Part shown: piece after piece, positions 1 through 9,042 of the stretch
Numbering within the stretch: position 1 is the stretch's first letter
Layout: each line of letters opens with the position of its first letter
Assembly: GCF_024508235.1 (NCBI RefSeq)
Contig: NZ_CP101943.1
Location: 1,957,112-2,021,111, forward strand
Reading direction: 5' to 3'
From: Halococcus qingdaonensis
GTDB lineage: Archaea; Halobacteriota; Halobacteria; Halobacteriales; Halococcaceae
DNA length: 64,000 nucleotides
The notes under the pieces: generated by a model
The model's input: the letters and a program-made list of their open reading frames with translations, nothing else
What the model was told of the DNA's origin: nothing
Databases searched by the model: none
Translations under genes and position numbers: made by a program

Positions 1-546
1 CCCGATGATCGCGAGATAGAAGCCGATCCCGGTGCCGATGGCGTACTTCACCGGGGCGGGGAACAGTCTGATCACGTACGAGCGCGCGCCGATGGCCGTC
101 AGCAGGATGAAGATCACACCCTCGGTGAACACCGCCGCCAGCGCGGTCTGCCACGGAACCCCGATCGTGCCGATGACCGTCAGCGCGAAGAAGGCGTTCA
201 GCCCGAGCCCGGGCGCAAGCCCGAACGGACGGTTGGCGTAGAGCGCCATCACCAGCAGCGCGATCACCGACGCGACGATCGTCACGACCGTCAGCATCTG
301 TTGGACCTCAACCGGGGTGTAGCCCTGCATCACGATTCCGGGCTTGCCCTCACTGGGTATGCCGGCCAGTATCGCCGGGTTGACGACGATGATGTACGAC
401 ATCGCGAGGAAGGTCGTGACCCCCGCAACGATCTCCGTTCGGAGATCGGTGCCGTGCTCGTCGAAGCCGAAGTAGCTCGCGAGCGCGGTCGTTACCAACC
501 CACCCTCGCTCTCTCCACTCGCAGACTGCTTGTTACCACCTGCCAT
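1..546 (-). CDS. NCS2/AzgA-type purine permease, N-terminal part (cut by window edge)
   Basis: This is the first 182 codons of a polytopic membrane transporter that runs off the left edge. After a short hydrophilic head come the segment LATTFLAMSYIIVVNPAIL-like (TTFLAMSYIIVVNPAIL), and a later loop reading NRPFGLAPGLGLNAFFA. These are hallmarks of the nucleobase-cation symporter-2 branch that includes AzgA-type adenine/guanine/hypoxanthine permeases. The ATG at 546-544 is chosen because an AT-rich TATA-like stretch (about 570-580) lies roughly 28 bases upstream. It is divergent from a molybdenum hydroxylase of the xanthine dehydrogenase family, which fits purine uptake and oxidation. The substrate (guanine, xanthine or uracil) cannot be settled from this part. 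Confidence 0.85.
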   Translation of the reverse strand, partial: MAGGNKQSASGESEGGLVTTALASYFGFDEHGTDLRTEIVAGVTTFLAMSYIIVVNPAILAGIPSEGKPGIVMQGYTPVEVQQMLTVVTIVASVIALLVMALYANRPFGLAPGLGLNAFFALTVIGTIGVPWQTALAAVFTEGVIFILLTAIGARSYVIRLFPAPVKYAIGTGIGFYLAIIG

Positions 547-820
547 AATATGTTCCCATACTACCTACCGGCTTAATTGTTGGGGTCGTTCGTGAGTAAT
601 GATGTAATATAATTGAATATTGCCGCATATCGCCGCAGTCGGCCAGATATACGGCCTCAATACTGTGTATTTAATTATTAAGAATACAAACGATATCGTC
701 ACGAACCTTTTGGATAATAAACGTCTAGGCACAACAGTTATGTGTATCGAAACCACACCACAGCCAGACGTCTCACGGCGGGAGCGCCCCGCTGAACGGC
801 GATAAACAACCTAAACGACC
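547..820. promoter_or_regulatory. AT-rich divergent promoter region between permease and molybdenum hydroxylase genes
   Basis: This stretch of about 270 bases is far richer in A and T than its surroundings, especially 600-720. It separates two divergently transcribed genes. A TATA-like AACAATTAAG (reverse-strand reading near 570-580) fits the permease start. No coding frame here looks protein-like. No operator palindrome stood out. Confidence 0.5.
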
Positions 821-1369
821 ATGACAGTAGAAATCGACCTCACGCTCAACGGTGAGGAACGGACCTTCGAGGCCGAGCGGTCGGATTCGCTGCTCGACGT
901 CCTCAGGAAGAACGGGTACACCGGCGCGAAACGCGGCTGTGACACGGGTAACTGCGGCTTCTGCACCGTCACCGTCGACGGTGAATCGACGATGTCCTGT
1001 ATCGAACCGGTCGCGACGATCGACGGGGCGACCGTCGAGACGATCGAGAGTCTCGGCAGCCAGGACGATCTCCACCCGGTGCAGTCGGCGTTCGTCGACA
1101 ACGCCGCACTCCAGTGTGGGTTCTGCATCCCTGGGATGATCATGCGCTCGCAGAACTTCTTGGAGGAGAACCCCGATCCCGACAGGGAGGAGATCCGCGC
1201 GGCGCTCTCTGACAACCTCTGTCGCTGCACCGGCTACGAGAAGATCCTCGACGCCGTCGAGGACGCGGCCGAGCGGATGGACGGCGACACCGCGGTCGCC
1301 GCCGACGGTGGCCAGCCCGTCGACGATGTATCCTGTTCGGGCTGTGGCTGTGGGGTGAACGATGAGTAA
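821..1369 (+). CDS. Molybdenum hydroxylase [2Fe-2S] small subunit (xanthine dehydrogenase / CoxS family)
   Basis: This 182-residue protein carries two [2Fe-2S] clusters that pass electrons from the molybdenum site. The plant-type ferredoxin cluster is C40, C45, C48 and C60 (GCDTGNCGFC then C60). The second, in the helical domain, is C99/C102 (QCGFC) and C134/C136 (NLCRCTGY). The family norm is about 160 residues. Here there is an extra tail ending in CSGCGCGVNDE, whose three further cysteines are not part of the standard clusters. Its last 8 bases overlap the start of the large subunit, so the two are co-translated. No FAD (CoxM-like) subunit gene is adjacent. Confidence 0.9.
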   Translation: MTVEIDLTLNGEERTFEAERSDSLLDVLRKNGYTGAKRGCDTGNCGFCTVTVDGESTMSCIEPVATIDGATVETIESLGSQDDLHPVQSAFVDNAALQCGFCIPGMIMRSQNFLEENPDPDREEIRAALSDNLCRCTGYEKILDAVEDAAERMDGDTAVAADGGQPVDDVSCSGCGCGVNDE

Positions 1370-3815
1370 ACCCGACGACGCCGGCAGCAGCGAACGCCAG
1401 CACACCGCCGCGGCCGAGAGCGAGCACCCGATGGAGGTCGAGGAAGCGCCGAACAACCGCAAGCCAGCGAGCGATCGCCAGACGATTGCCGAGCGCGAGG
1501 AGAAAGACGACGCGCGCAAGATCGTCACCGGCGAGTCGAAATACACCGCCGACTACGCCCAGCATTTCCCCGATCTCGCCGCGGGCTCGGTGCTGCGCTC
1601 GGACATCGCACACGGGCGCGTGACCGATATCGACACGAGCGCCGCCGAGGAGATGGAGGGCGTCTACGCCGTCGTCACGCCCGACTCGGAAGAGGTACCC
1701 GACAAACCGTACACCTCCTCCGGCCAGCCCTACCCCGAGCCGAGCCCGTGGGACCTGCACGTGCTCCGGCGGGAGGTCAACTACGTCGGCGATCCGATCG
1801 CGGCGGTCGCTGCCGTCGACGGCGACACCGCCGACCGGGCGACGCGCGCGATCGAGGTCAGCTACGAGGAAGAGGAAGGTGTCTTCGACACCGCTGCGGC
1901 GACCAACCCCGACGCGCCGCAGATTCACGATCCTGACAACATCGAGAACAAGCAGCCCGGCGCGGACTACGAGCGCAACATCGAATCGCACATCGAGGGC
2001 GAGATCGGCGATGTGGCGGCGTCGTTCGAGGCCGCAGCCGACAGCGACGACCGGATCGTGACCGAAACGGAGTGGGAGCTTCCCTACCAGTCACACTGCG
2101 TCCCCGAACCACACACGACGATCGCCCACCGCGATGAGGACGATCGCTATCACCTCATCACGAGCACGCAGGTGCCCTACCACACGCGCCGCCAGCTCTC
2201 GCATCTGTTCGACGTGCCGATCAGGGACATCCGTGTGAGCAAACCCCGCATCGGTGCCGGCTTCGGTGCAAAGCAGTCGATGCTGATCGAGCCGATCACG
2301 GTCGCGCTGATGGAGGCCGCTGGCCGGCCGGTGAAGCTCGAAACGACTCGCCGCGAACAGTTCTACGCGCTGCGCTCGCGCCGGCCCGCCCGCGTGCGCA
2401 TGCGCAGCGTCGTCACCGACGAGGGCGACGTCGAGGCGCTCGATCTGTCGACGGTGACGAACTCCGGGGCGTACGGGCCACACGGGATGACGGTCGGCAG
2501 CTCGGTCGGCTCGAAGCCGCTGCCGCTGTACACGCACGCGCCGAACATCCGCTTCTCGGCGACGGCGGTCCACACGAACCTCCCTGTCGCGGGCGCGATC
2601 CGCGGCTATGGCGCGCCACAGGGTCACTTCGCCCTCGAAGGCCACATGGACGAGGTCGCCCACGAGCTCGACATGGATCCCCTGGAGCTTCGCGCGCGCA
2701 ACCGCATCGAGGAGGGCGACATCGACGACGCCTCCGGCGTGCTCTCGGGCGGCGAGCACACCCGCCGGATCCGCTCGTGCGGGCTCGACGAATGTATCGA
2801 GCGCGGGAAAGAGGCGATCGGTTGGGACGACGTCGAACAGCCCGACGAGGAGCATCTCCACCGGGCCTGTGGCGTCGCACTCACCGCACAGAAAAGCGGT
2901 GTCGCCGGCGACGAGCTCGGTGCCGCACACATCAAGATGAACGAGGACGGCTCGTTCATCCTTCAAACTGGGGCCGTCGATATCGGTCCCGGCGCGGACA
3001 CCGCGATGGCCCAGATCGCCGGCGAGGTGCTCGGAGCACCGCCCGAGGACGTTCTCGTCCAGGCGTCGGACACGGACATCTCACCGTTCGACTACGGTGC
3101 CTACGCCTCCTCGACGACGTACGTCACCGGTCAGGCGGTCAAGAAAGCCGCCGAGAAGGCACGCACGCAGCTGTTGACGTTCGCCGCGAAGCTGCTCGAC
3201 GAGCCTCCGGAGACGCTCGAAGCGCGCGATGGCGCGGTCCACGCCGAGCGCACCGGCGAGTCAGTCACGCTCGAAGAGGTCGGCTACGGCTCGATCTACG
3301 GCGACGACGAGCGCGCGCAGGTGATGGGTGAGGCGAGCCACAGCACCGACGAATCGCCGCCGCCGTTCGGCGCACAGTTCGTCGACGTCACCGTCGACGA
3401 TCGCACCGGCGAGTTCGAGATCCACGATCTCGTCTACGCCGTCGACTGTGGCGTCGCGATCAACCCGGACCTCGTCGAAGGTCAGATCGAGGGCGCGCTG
3501 CACATGAGCTACGAGCTCGCCGTCTCCTCGGGCTACTCGTTCGACGAGGACGGCACGCCCGAAACCCTCGGTTTCCGTGACTACGGGATGCCGACGGCCG
3601 ACGACCAGCCGCCGATCGAGTCGATCATCGTCGAGACCCACGAGCCGACGGGGCCGTTCGGCGCGAAATCCGTCGCCGAGATCCCGGTCAACGGCGTGCC
3701 GCCGGCGCTGAGCAACGCCATCCGCAACGCCGTCGACGTTCGTGTCAGCGACCTGCCGATCACCGCCGAGAAGATCGCGGCGAAGCTCGACACGGCGGAC
3801 GAGGCCGCCGACTGA
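1362..3815 (+). CDS. Molybdenum hydroxylase large subunit (xanthine dehydrogenase / aldehyde oxidase family, molybdopterin-binding)
   Basis: This 817-residue catalytic subunit binds the molybdenum cofactor. After a disordered acidic first 45 residues come the a/b hammerhead domain (KIVTGESKYTADY onward, about 50-170) and the Mo-binding domains. The latter contain GAGFGAK, IRGYGAPQGHFALE and the C-terminal GPFGAKSVAE, whose Glu is the usual catalytic base. The family oxidises purines, aldehydes or CO. The CO dehydrogenase active-site loop with its selenyl/S-Cys motif is not seen, so a xanthine- or aldehyde-type substrate is more likely, and the neighbouring purine permease favours purine. A T-run follows the stop. 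Confidence 0.88.
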   Translation: MSKPDDAGSSERQHTAAAESEHPMEVEEAPNNRKPASDRQTIAEREEKDDARKIVTGESKYTADYAQHFPDLAAGSVLRSDIAHGRVTDIDTSAAEEMEGVYAVVTPDSEEVPDKPYTSSGQPYPEPSPWDLHVLRREVNYVGDPIAAVAAVDGDTADRATRAIEVSYEEEEGVFDTAAATNPDAPQIHDPDNIENKQPGADYERNIESHIEGEIGDVAASFEAAADSDDRIVTETEWELPYQSHCVPEPHTTIAHRDEDDRYHLITSTQVPYHTRRQLSHLFDVPIRDIRVSKPRIGAGFGAKQSMLIEPITVALMEAAGRPVKLETTRREQFYALRSRRPARVRMRSVVTDEGDVEALDLSTVTNSGAYGPHGMTVGSSVGSKPLPLYTHAPNIRFSATAVHTNLPVAGAIRGYGAPQGHFALEGHMDEVAHELDMDPLELRARNRIEEGDIDDASGVLSGGEHTRRIRSCGLDECIERGKEAIGWDDVEQPDEEHLHRACGVALTAQKSGVAGDELGAAHIKMNEDGSFILQTGAVDIGPGADTAMAQIAGEVLGAPPEDVLVQASDTDISPFDYGAYASSTTYVTGQAVKKAAEKARTQLLTFAAKLLDEPPETLEARDGAVHAERTGESVTLEEVGYGSIYGDDERAQVMGEASHSTDESPPPFGAQFVDVTVDDRTGEFEIHDLVYAVDCGVAINPDLVEGQIEGALHMSYELAVSSGYSFDEDGTPETLGFRDYGMPTADDQPPIESIIVETHEPTGPFGAKSVAEIPVNGVPPALSNAIRNAVDVRVSDLPITAEKIAAKLDTADEAAD

Positions 3816-3837
3816 ACAGCCGCCGACAGCGCCGAAC

Positions 3838-3862
3838 GCAGTTCTCGCGACTTTTTTTCTCT
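3838..3862 (+). terminator. T-rich terminator after the molybdenum hydroxylase operon
   Basis: A run of seven T (CTTTTTTTCT, 3851-3860) follows a GC-rich stretch about 35 bases after the stop codon of the large subunit. Archaeal transcription ends at such T-runs without needing a hairpin. Confidence 0.5.
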
Positions 3863-3959
3863 GCGCAGCAGTGAGGGTGAAGCGAACTTCCGATATTCAT
3901 CCGACGAACGACCGAACCGTTTTCCGTCCCTGCCGTTCCGACATAGGGAAGAGCGATCA

Positions 3960-5822
3960 ATGGCACGCGTCGAACTCCTCGTTGCGCTCGTCGCCCTGGT
4001 GTTCACGATCGGCATCTTCGCACAGGTGCTGGCCGATCGCTACCGCATCCCGAGCATCATCTTCCTCATCGTCGCCGGGATCGTCCTCGGCCCCGAGGGG
4101 CTCGGTATCGTCACGCGCGAGGCGTTCGGCGTCGCGCTGCCGGTGATCGTCGATCTCTCGGTCGCGCTCATCGTCTTCGAGGGGGCCTTCCACCTCCGCT
4201 ATGAGGACCTCAAGGCGACGCGGTCGACGCGACTTCGTCTCATCACCGTCGGCGCGCTGATCTCGCTGGTCGGTACCGCGATCGCCGTCAGGGTCGCACT
4301 CGGCACGCCGTGGGATCTCGCCTTCCTGATCGGCTCGTTGCTCGTCGCGACCGGCCCGACCGTCATCGACCCGATCCTCGATGTGGTCGCAGTGCGGGAC
4401 TCCGTGGCGAACGCACTCTCGTTCGAGGGCGTCGTCAACGACGTGACCGCGGCGATCCTCGCGTACGTCTCATTCGAAGTCGTGCTCGCCGAACAGCCGA
4501 CGCGAATTGCCTTTCTCGAGGAGTTCGCCGCACGACTCGCCATCGGGATCGTCGTCGGCGCACTCGTCGCGGTCGTTCTGCGGTCGCTGATCCGGGCGGT
4601 CGATCGCGCGGCGGGCAACGCCGCCCAGAACGCACGCCTGCTCGCTCTCGCGGGTGCGTTCGTCGCCTACGCCGGGGCGACGCTGCTCGCTGAGGAGGCC
4701 GGCATCGCTGCGGCCGCCACCGCCGGTCTCGCGCTCGGCAATCTCGACGTTCCCTACAAGGAGACGATCAGCGAGTTCAAAGGTGACGTCACCACGCTCC
4801 TCCTCTCGTTCGTGTTCATCGCGCTGGCCGCGCTGCTGTCGTTCGACGACATCGCCGCGCTCGGCGTCGGCGGGCTGGTGGTCGTCGCCGCGGTGATGTT
4901 CGTCATCCGGCCACTCCTGGTGTTCGTCTCGACGCGAGGCCACCAGTTCAGCCGTGACGAGCGCCTGTTCATGAGTTTCGTCGGGCCACGCGGGATCATC
5001 CCCGCATCGGTCGCGACGCTGTTCGCCGTCGAACTCACGGACGCCGGGCTGCCGGAGCAGGCGACGACGCTCGTCGGGACGGTGTTTCTCGTGATCCTCG
5101 CGACGGTCGTCCTCGAAGGTGGATTGGCACCATATATTGCGTCGGCGCTCGACGTGGTGCCCATGCAGATCGTCATCGTCGGCGGCGGTACGGTCGGACG
5201 CGGCCTCGCCGAACGGTTCGACGCACACGGTGAAAACCCGGTCCTGATCGAGAGCGACGCCGACATCGCCCGTCGGGCGCGCGACGACGGCCATACGGTC
5301 CACGTCGGCGACGGGACCGTCGCCGAGACGCTCCGCGATGTCGTCGTCGCCGACGCGAAACTCCTCGTCGTCGCGACCGGCGACGACGACGCGAACCTGC
5401 TGGCCGCACAGCTTGCCCGCTCGACGTTCGACGTCGACCACATCATCGCACGGGTGAACGAGCCGGAGAACACCGATGCCTTCGAGGATCTCGGGGTGCG
5501 TGCGATCTCGCCAACGGAATCGGCGATCTGGGCGATCGACAACCTCGTCGAGCGTCCCGCACTCCTGAAGTGGACCGTCGAGTTGGGACAGTCGGGCGAC
5601 GTCCGCGAGGTCGACGTCACCGCCGACGCGGCCGTCGGCCGGTCGATCGCCGCGGTCAGAAACGATCTCCCGAGCGAGTGTCTGCTCGCGCTCGTGAACC
5701 GCGACGGCACGAACCACTATCCGGGCGACGATTTCGATCTGGAGCGTGGCGATACCGTCACGCTGCTCGGTCGGACCGAGGCCGTCGACGACGCCCGCGC
5801 CCTGTTCGCGCGGGCCGGGTAG
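3960..5822 (+). CDS. CPA-type Na+(K+)/H+ antiporter with C-terminal RCK (TrkA-N and TrkA-C) domains
   Basis: This 620-residue membrane protein has about twelve hydrophobic segments in residues 1-400, with NhaP/CPA1-like features such as YRIPSIIFLIVAGIVLGPEG and a later FVGPRGIIPASVATLFA. A Rossmann RCK domain starts at about residue 402 (QIVIVGGGTVGRGLAERF, with D in GDGTV). A TrkA-C domain follows at about 540-620 (REVDVTADAAVGRSIA to GDTVTLLGR). It likely exchanges Na+ or K+ for protons across the cell membrane, with nucleotide or cation gating through the RCK part. It stands alone with its own promoter gap and is transcribed toward a convergent SWIM-domain gene. Confidence 0.88.
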   Translation: MARVELLVALVALVFTIGIFAQVLADRYRIPSIIFLIVAGIVLGPEGLGIVTREAFGVALPVIVDLSVALIVFEGAFHLRYEDLKATRSTRLRLITVGALISLVGTAIAVRVALGTPWDLAFLIGSLLVATGPTVIDPILDVVAVRDSVANALSFEGVVNDVTAAILAYVSFEVVLAEQPTRIAFLEEFAARLAIGIVVGALVAVVLRSLIRAVDRAAGNAAQNARLLALAGAFVAYAGATLLAEEAGIAAAATAGLALGNLDVPYKETISEFKGDVTTLLLSFVFIALAALLSFDDIAALGVGGLVVVAAVMFVIRPLLVFVSTRGHQFSRDERLFMSFVGPRGIIPASVATLFAVELTDAGLPEQATTLVGTVFLVILATVVLEGGLAPYIASALDVVPMQIVIVGGGTVGRGLAERFDAHGENPVLIESDADIARRARDDGHTVHVGDGTVAETLRDVVVADAKLLVVATGDDDANLLAAQLARSTFDVDHIIARVNEPENTDAFEDLGVRAISPTESAIWAIDNLVERPALLKWTVELGQSGDVREVDVTADAAVGRSIAAVRNDLPSECLLALVNRDGTNHYPGDDFDLERGDTVTLLGRTEAVDDARALFARAG

Positions 5823-5840
5823 CGATCGACAGTCGGGAAA

Positions 5841-6185
5841 TCAGAGGAATTCGCGGACGTCGGAGTACCACATCTCGTGGTGATCGAGCGCGCCGACGCG
5901 GCGGGCGATGGCAGCGGCGAGGACGTGCCAGCAGCGCTGGCTCTCGTCGTCGGCGTCGAGGTTGTAGGCGGAGTCCTTGCAGGTACAGCCGCCGTCCTCG
6001 ACGACGTACTCGTCGGAGTGGCCCACCACGACGGTGAAATCGAGATACTGCTTGACACGCCGTTCGGCGACCGCCTCGATGGCTCTGACGCCGCGGTCGC
6101 CGTGCGCGTCGATGATGCGCTCGGTGATCGACGGATCGAGCTCGCCGGCGTCGTCGAGCGCGCGCTGCCACTCGGTTTCGGTCAC
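5841..6185 (-). CDS. Small SWIM-type zinc-finger protein
   Basis: This 114-residue protein has a C-terminal SWIM zinc finger, CxC(n)CxH: GGCTCKDSA ... SQRCWHVLAAAIA (about residues 70-100). SWIM domains bind DNA or proteins. Haloarchaea carry many short stand-alone versions of unknown role. I chose the GTG at 6185 (VTETEWQRAL) rather than the upstream ATG near 6311. The longer form would run through the promoter and start of the divergent ABC gene, and its N-terminus is not protein-like. Confidence 0.75.
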   Translation of the reverse strand: MTETEWQRALDDAGELDPSITERIIDAHGDRGVRAIEAVAERRVKQYLDFTVVVGHSDEYVVEDGGCTCKDSAYNLDADDESQRCWHVLAAAIARRVGALDHHEMWYSDVREFL

Positions 6186-6262
6186 AGCGGGCGTTCGCGC
6201 CGGCGGATGAAAACCCGTTCGATGGGCGGGGCGGGATGTTCGGACGACGATCAAGTCGGATG

Positions 6263-6275
6263 AAAATATTTTTAC
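6263..6275 (+). promoter_or_regulatory. TATA box of the ABC exporter operon
   Basis: AAAATATTTTTAC is centred about 28 bases before the ATG at 6298, preceded by GATG resembling a BRE. This spacing predicts a leaderless transcript starting at or next to the start codon. Confidence 0.65.
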
Positions 6276-6297
6276 GACGATTGACTGATTTTCCCGT

Positions 6298-7032
6298 ATG
6301 CCGCCCGCCATCGAAACCGACGGCCTGACGAAGCGGTTCGACGAGACGACCGTCGTCTCGGGGGTCGATCTGACGGTTCCCGCCGGCTCCGTCTACGGCT
6401 TTCTGGGGCCGAACGGCGCGGGCAAGACGACGACCATGCGGATGCTGACGACGCTCGTCCGGCCGACGAGCGGGACGGCCCGCGTCGCCGGCCACTCGAT
6501 CGAGAATCGCGAGGCAGTAGTTTCGGAAATCGGCTTCCTCCCCGAAGAGCCGCCGCTGTACGACGAACTCACCGCACGCGAGCAGCTGCGCTACATCACC
6601 GATCTCCGTGATATGGACGGCGACGACCGCATCGAGACGCTGCTCGACCGTCTCGATCTCGCCGCCGACGCGAACGAGCGGGTCGGAACGTACTCGAAGG
6701 GGATGAAACAGAAGACGGCGCTGATCCAGGCGCTCGTCCACGAGCCGAGCGTAGTCTTCCTCGACGAACCGACCTCGGGGCTCGATCCACGCGCCGCACG
6801 CACGGTCTACGACCTCATCGGCGAACTCACCGACCGCGGTGCCACCGTCTTCCTCTCGACTCATATCCTGCCCGTGGTCGAGCGACTCGCCGACACCGTC
6901 GGCGTGCTCAGCGACGGATCGCTCGTCGCGGAAGACTCGCCGGAGCGACTCACCCACCGCGCCGAGGAGGAGCGCACACTGGAGGACGCCTTCCTCGACG
7001 TGACGAGCGAGCGGCCGGTGGAAGCCCAATGA
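6298..7032 (+). CDS. ABC transporter ATP-binding protein
   Basis: This 244-residue ATPase subunit has Walker A GPNGAGKTT (about 37-45), Q-loop FLPEEPPLYDEL, signature YSKGMKQK (the usual LSGGQ replaced by YSKGM, common in the ABC-2 export group), Walker B VVFLDEPTSGLDP and switch His in FLSTHIL. It overlaps the membrane subunit by 4 bases, so the pair forms an ABC-2-type exporter. The substrate is unknown. Confidence 0.93.
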   Translation: MPPAIETDGLTKRFDETTVVSGVDLTVPAGSVYGFLGPNGAGKTTTMRMLTTLVRPTSGTARVAGHSIENREAVVSEIGFLPEEPPLYDELTAREQLRYITDLRDMDGDDRIETLLDRLDLAADANERVGTYSKGMKQKTALIQALVHEPSVVFLDEPTSGLDPRAARTVYDLIGELTDRGATVFLSTHILPVVERLADTVGVLSDGSLVAEDSPERLTHRAEEERTLEDAFLDVTSERPVEAQ

Positions 7033-8672
7033 ACTGGCCAACGGTCGGGCGGAGTCTCACCATCGCGCGCGTCGAGTACCGCCGGAGCCTGCGTGCGATG
7101 GCGCAGAACACGACGCAGCTGCTCGGCTTCGGGCTCTTTCTCCTGCTGTTCGTCGGGCTGCCGACGGTCGGCGGGAGCTATCTCGCCTACACGGCCGGCG
7201 AGCGACTGATCGACACGCTGCCGGTGCTCGATGGGGCGCGCAGCGCGCTCGCGCTGGCGTGGCTCGGGCCGGTGTTCCTGATCGCCCAGCGCGCCGTCGG
7301 CAAGACCGCCCGAATCGAACACGAGACGGGCATGCTGACGACCGTGCCGGCTCCCGACGTTCTCGGGGGATTGCTGCTCGCCGAGACCGCACGCGTGCTC
7401 TCGATCGTGGCGGTGCCGGTCGTCGTGGTGGCGAGCGCGCTCGCACTCGGCATCGGCGCGCCGACGGCGTTCGTCAGCGTCGTCGTGGCCTTCCTCGCGG
7501 TGTTCGCGACGGCGCTGCTCGTCGGCCACATCGTGGGCGTGCTGATCAAGATCGTCGTCGGCCAGTCCGAACTGCTCACGCGCTACAAGTCCGTCATCGC
7601 TGTCGTCGCCCTGCTCGCGTACTTCGTCGCGGTCTCCTCGGAGACGGTCGGGCGCGCGCTGGTCCAGCTGTCGGCGCTGCTGCGGGATGCGCCGACGGCG
7701 TGGTTCGGCGACCTGCTCGTAGCCGGGATTCCCGGCGTCACGCCGTCGCTACCACGGATGGCCGGTGCGCTCGCGCTGGTCGCGATCGGCGTCCCCCTTC
7801 TGCTGGCGATCGACGTGCGCGCGGCCGAGCGGCTCTGGTACGCCGACAGGGCACAGCCGGGCACACGGACCTACGAGGAGACCGACACCGACGCAACGGT
7901 GCTCTCGCGGATCGCCGCGGGTCCGACGCGCGCGGTCGTGGAGAAGGTCTGGCGGCGGACGAAGCGTGCGCCGATCCGGCTCATCTACGTCGCCTACCCG
8001 CTCTTCTTCCTGTTCGCGCCGCTCCAGCAGGCGTTCACCACGGGATCGGTGCCGACGTCGCTGCCGATCCTGCTGGCGCTGTACGGGGCGTGGGCAGTCG
8101 GCGCGGCGGCGCTCAACCCGTTCGGCGACGAGGGAGCACTACTGCCGGTGACGCTCACGACCGGGGTTCGTGGCGGGCAGTTCGTGCGCGGACACGTCAT
8201 CGCAGTGGCGACGGTCGGCCTGCCGCTCGTCGTCGTGGTGACGGGGGTCGCCGGCGTGCTGAGTCCGCTCGCGCCGGCGCGCTGGCTGCTGCTCATCGCC
8301 GTGAGCGCGGTGCTCTGTCTCGTCGGCCCGCTCCTCGCGCTGGCGATCGGCACTCGGTTCCCACGGTTCGGGGCGGTCAGCATCAGCCAGAGCCGGGAGG
8401 TGGTGATCCCGAGCAAGACCGCCTTCGCCTGCTATACGGTCGCGGTGGCCGTCGGCGCTCTCGGGGCCGCGGTCGCGCTGATCCCGGGCGGTGCAGCCGT
8501 TCTCTCTGCCCTCATCGAGATCATCGCGGGGTTCGCCGGCCTCTCGATCGCTATCGCCCCGCCGGTGCTCCGCGTCATCGGCGCTGCCGCCGCCATCGGG
8601 CTCGTGGTCGTCGCCCCACCGCTCGCCTATCGGTACGTTGCCAGACGGTTCGAGCGCTACACGCTCGCGTGA
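7029..8672 (+). CDS. ABC-2-type exporter membrane protein
   Basis: This 547-residue protein has around twelve hydrophobic segments, including LLGFGLFLLLFVGLPTVGG near residue 35, several in 170-330 and a cluster at 340-540. Length and layout match the large permeases paired with ATPases of the CcmA/NatA kind. It is the second gene of a two-gene operon with the ATPase (ATGA overlap). The long hydrophilic stretch at about 275-310 is likely a cytosolic loop. The exported substrate is not evident from the sequence. Confidence 0.85.
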   Translation: MNWPTVGRSLTIARVEYRRSLRAMAQNTTQLLGFGLFLLLFVGLPTVGGSYLAYTAGERLIDTLPVLDGARSALALAWLGPVFLIAQRAVGKTARIEHETGMLTTVPAPDVLGGLLLAETARVLSIVAVPVVVVASALALGIGAPTAFVSVVVAFLAVFATALLVGHIVGVLIKIVVGQSELLTRYKSVIAVVALLAYFVAVSSETVGRALVQLSALLRDAPTAWFGDLLVAGIPGVTPSLPRMAGALALVAIGVPLLLAIDVRAAERLWYADRAQPGTRTYEETDTDATVLSRIAAGPTRAVVEKVWRRTKRAPIRLIYVAYPLFFLFAPLQQAFTTGSVPTSLPILLALYGAWAVGAAALNPFGDEGALLPVTLTTGVRGGQFVRGHVIAVATVGLPLVVVVTGVAGVLSPLAPARWLLLIAVSAVLCLVGPLLALAIGTRFPRFGAVSISQSREVVIPSKTAFACYTVAVAVGALGAAVALIPGGAAVLSALIEIIAGFAGLSIAIAPPVLRVIGAAAAIGLVVVAPPLAYRYVARRFERYTLA

Positions 8673-9042
8673 GTCCAGAGTCGAATCGGATTTTCCCAAC
8701 TACCTGAATCAAATCGGTAGCGGTGGCGCGCGATGAATCCGGCCGGAGGCCGGAGAACGCGCGAGGGATGAGCGAACGACCGAAGGGAGTGAGTGAATCG
8801 GCTGGGGAGGTATGTGGGCTGTGCGGGGCGGTGCGGTTTCTCATTGTCGTCAGGATCGGGGCTGTCAGGACAGCCGTTTCAGCCGTCTCGTAGACCGCTG
8901 CTGTCGAACCAAGCAAATAATCCTGATCAAGATTCAGTTTCGGTCGATACGCTTGGACCATACTCGACGACCTGATGAAAATGGAAGAGCATCATGCGAT
9001 CCAGGACAGACCGTTTTTCGCGCTCGAAGACCGATCGGCGCT
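8673..9042. repeat. Intergenic region holding one copy of a dispersed haloarchaeal-type repeat
   Basis: There is no convincing gene in these 370 bases. About 8760-8895 resembles, in inverted orientation, the stretch at about 29585-29710. Both share CGCGCGAGGGATGA, a run of GAGCGAA-like units, AATCGG(C/T)TGGGGAGG and a later GTCAGGA, spaced alike. Each copy sits directly downstream of a stop codon. The end of the region (about 8915-9042) should hold the trm1 promoter, but no clean TATA box was found. Confidence 0.6.

Noticed and set aside
4470-5717. Minus-strand open frame of about 415 codons opposite the antiporter
   Set aside because: Low-complexity charged composition and full overlap with a clear antiporter-RCK gene.
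8812-9042. N-terminal extension of Trm1 in the open frame
   Set aside because: The extension reads through the dispersed repeat, is Cys/Arg-rich and not protein-like. ATG 9043 gives the family start.
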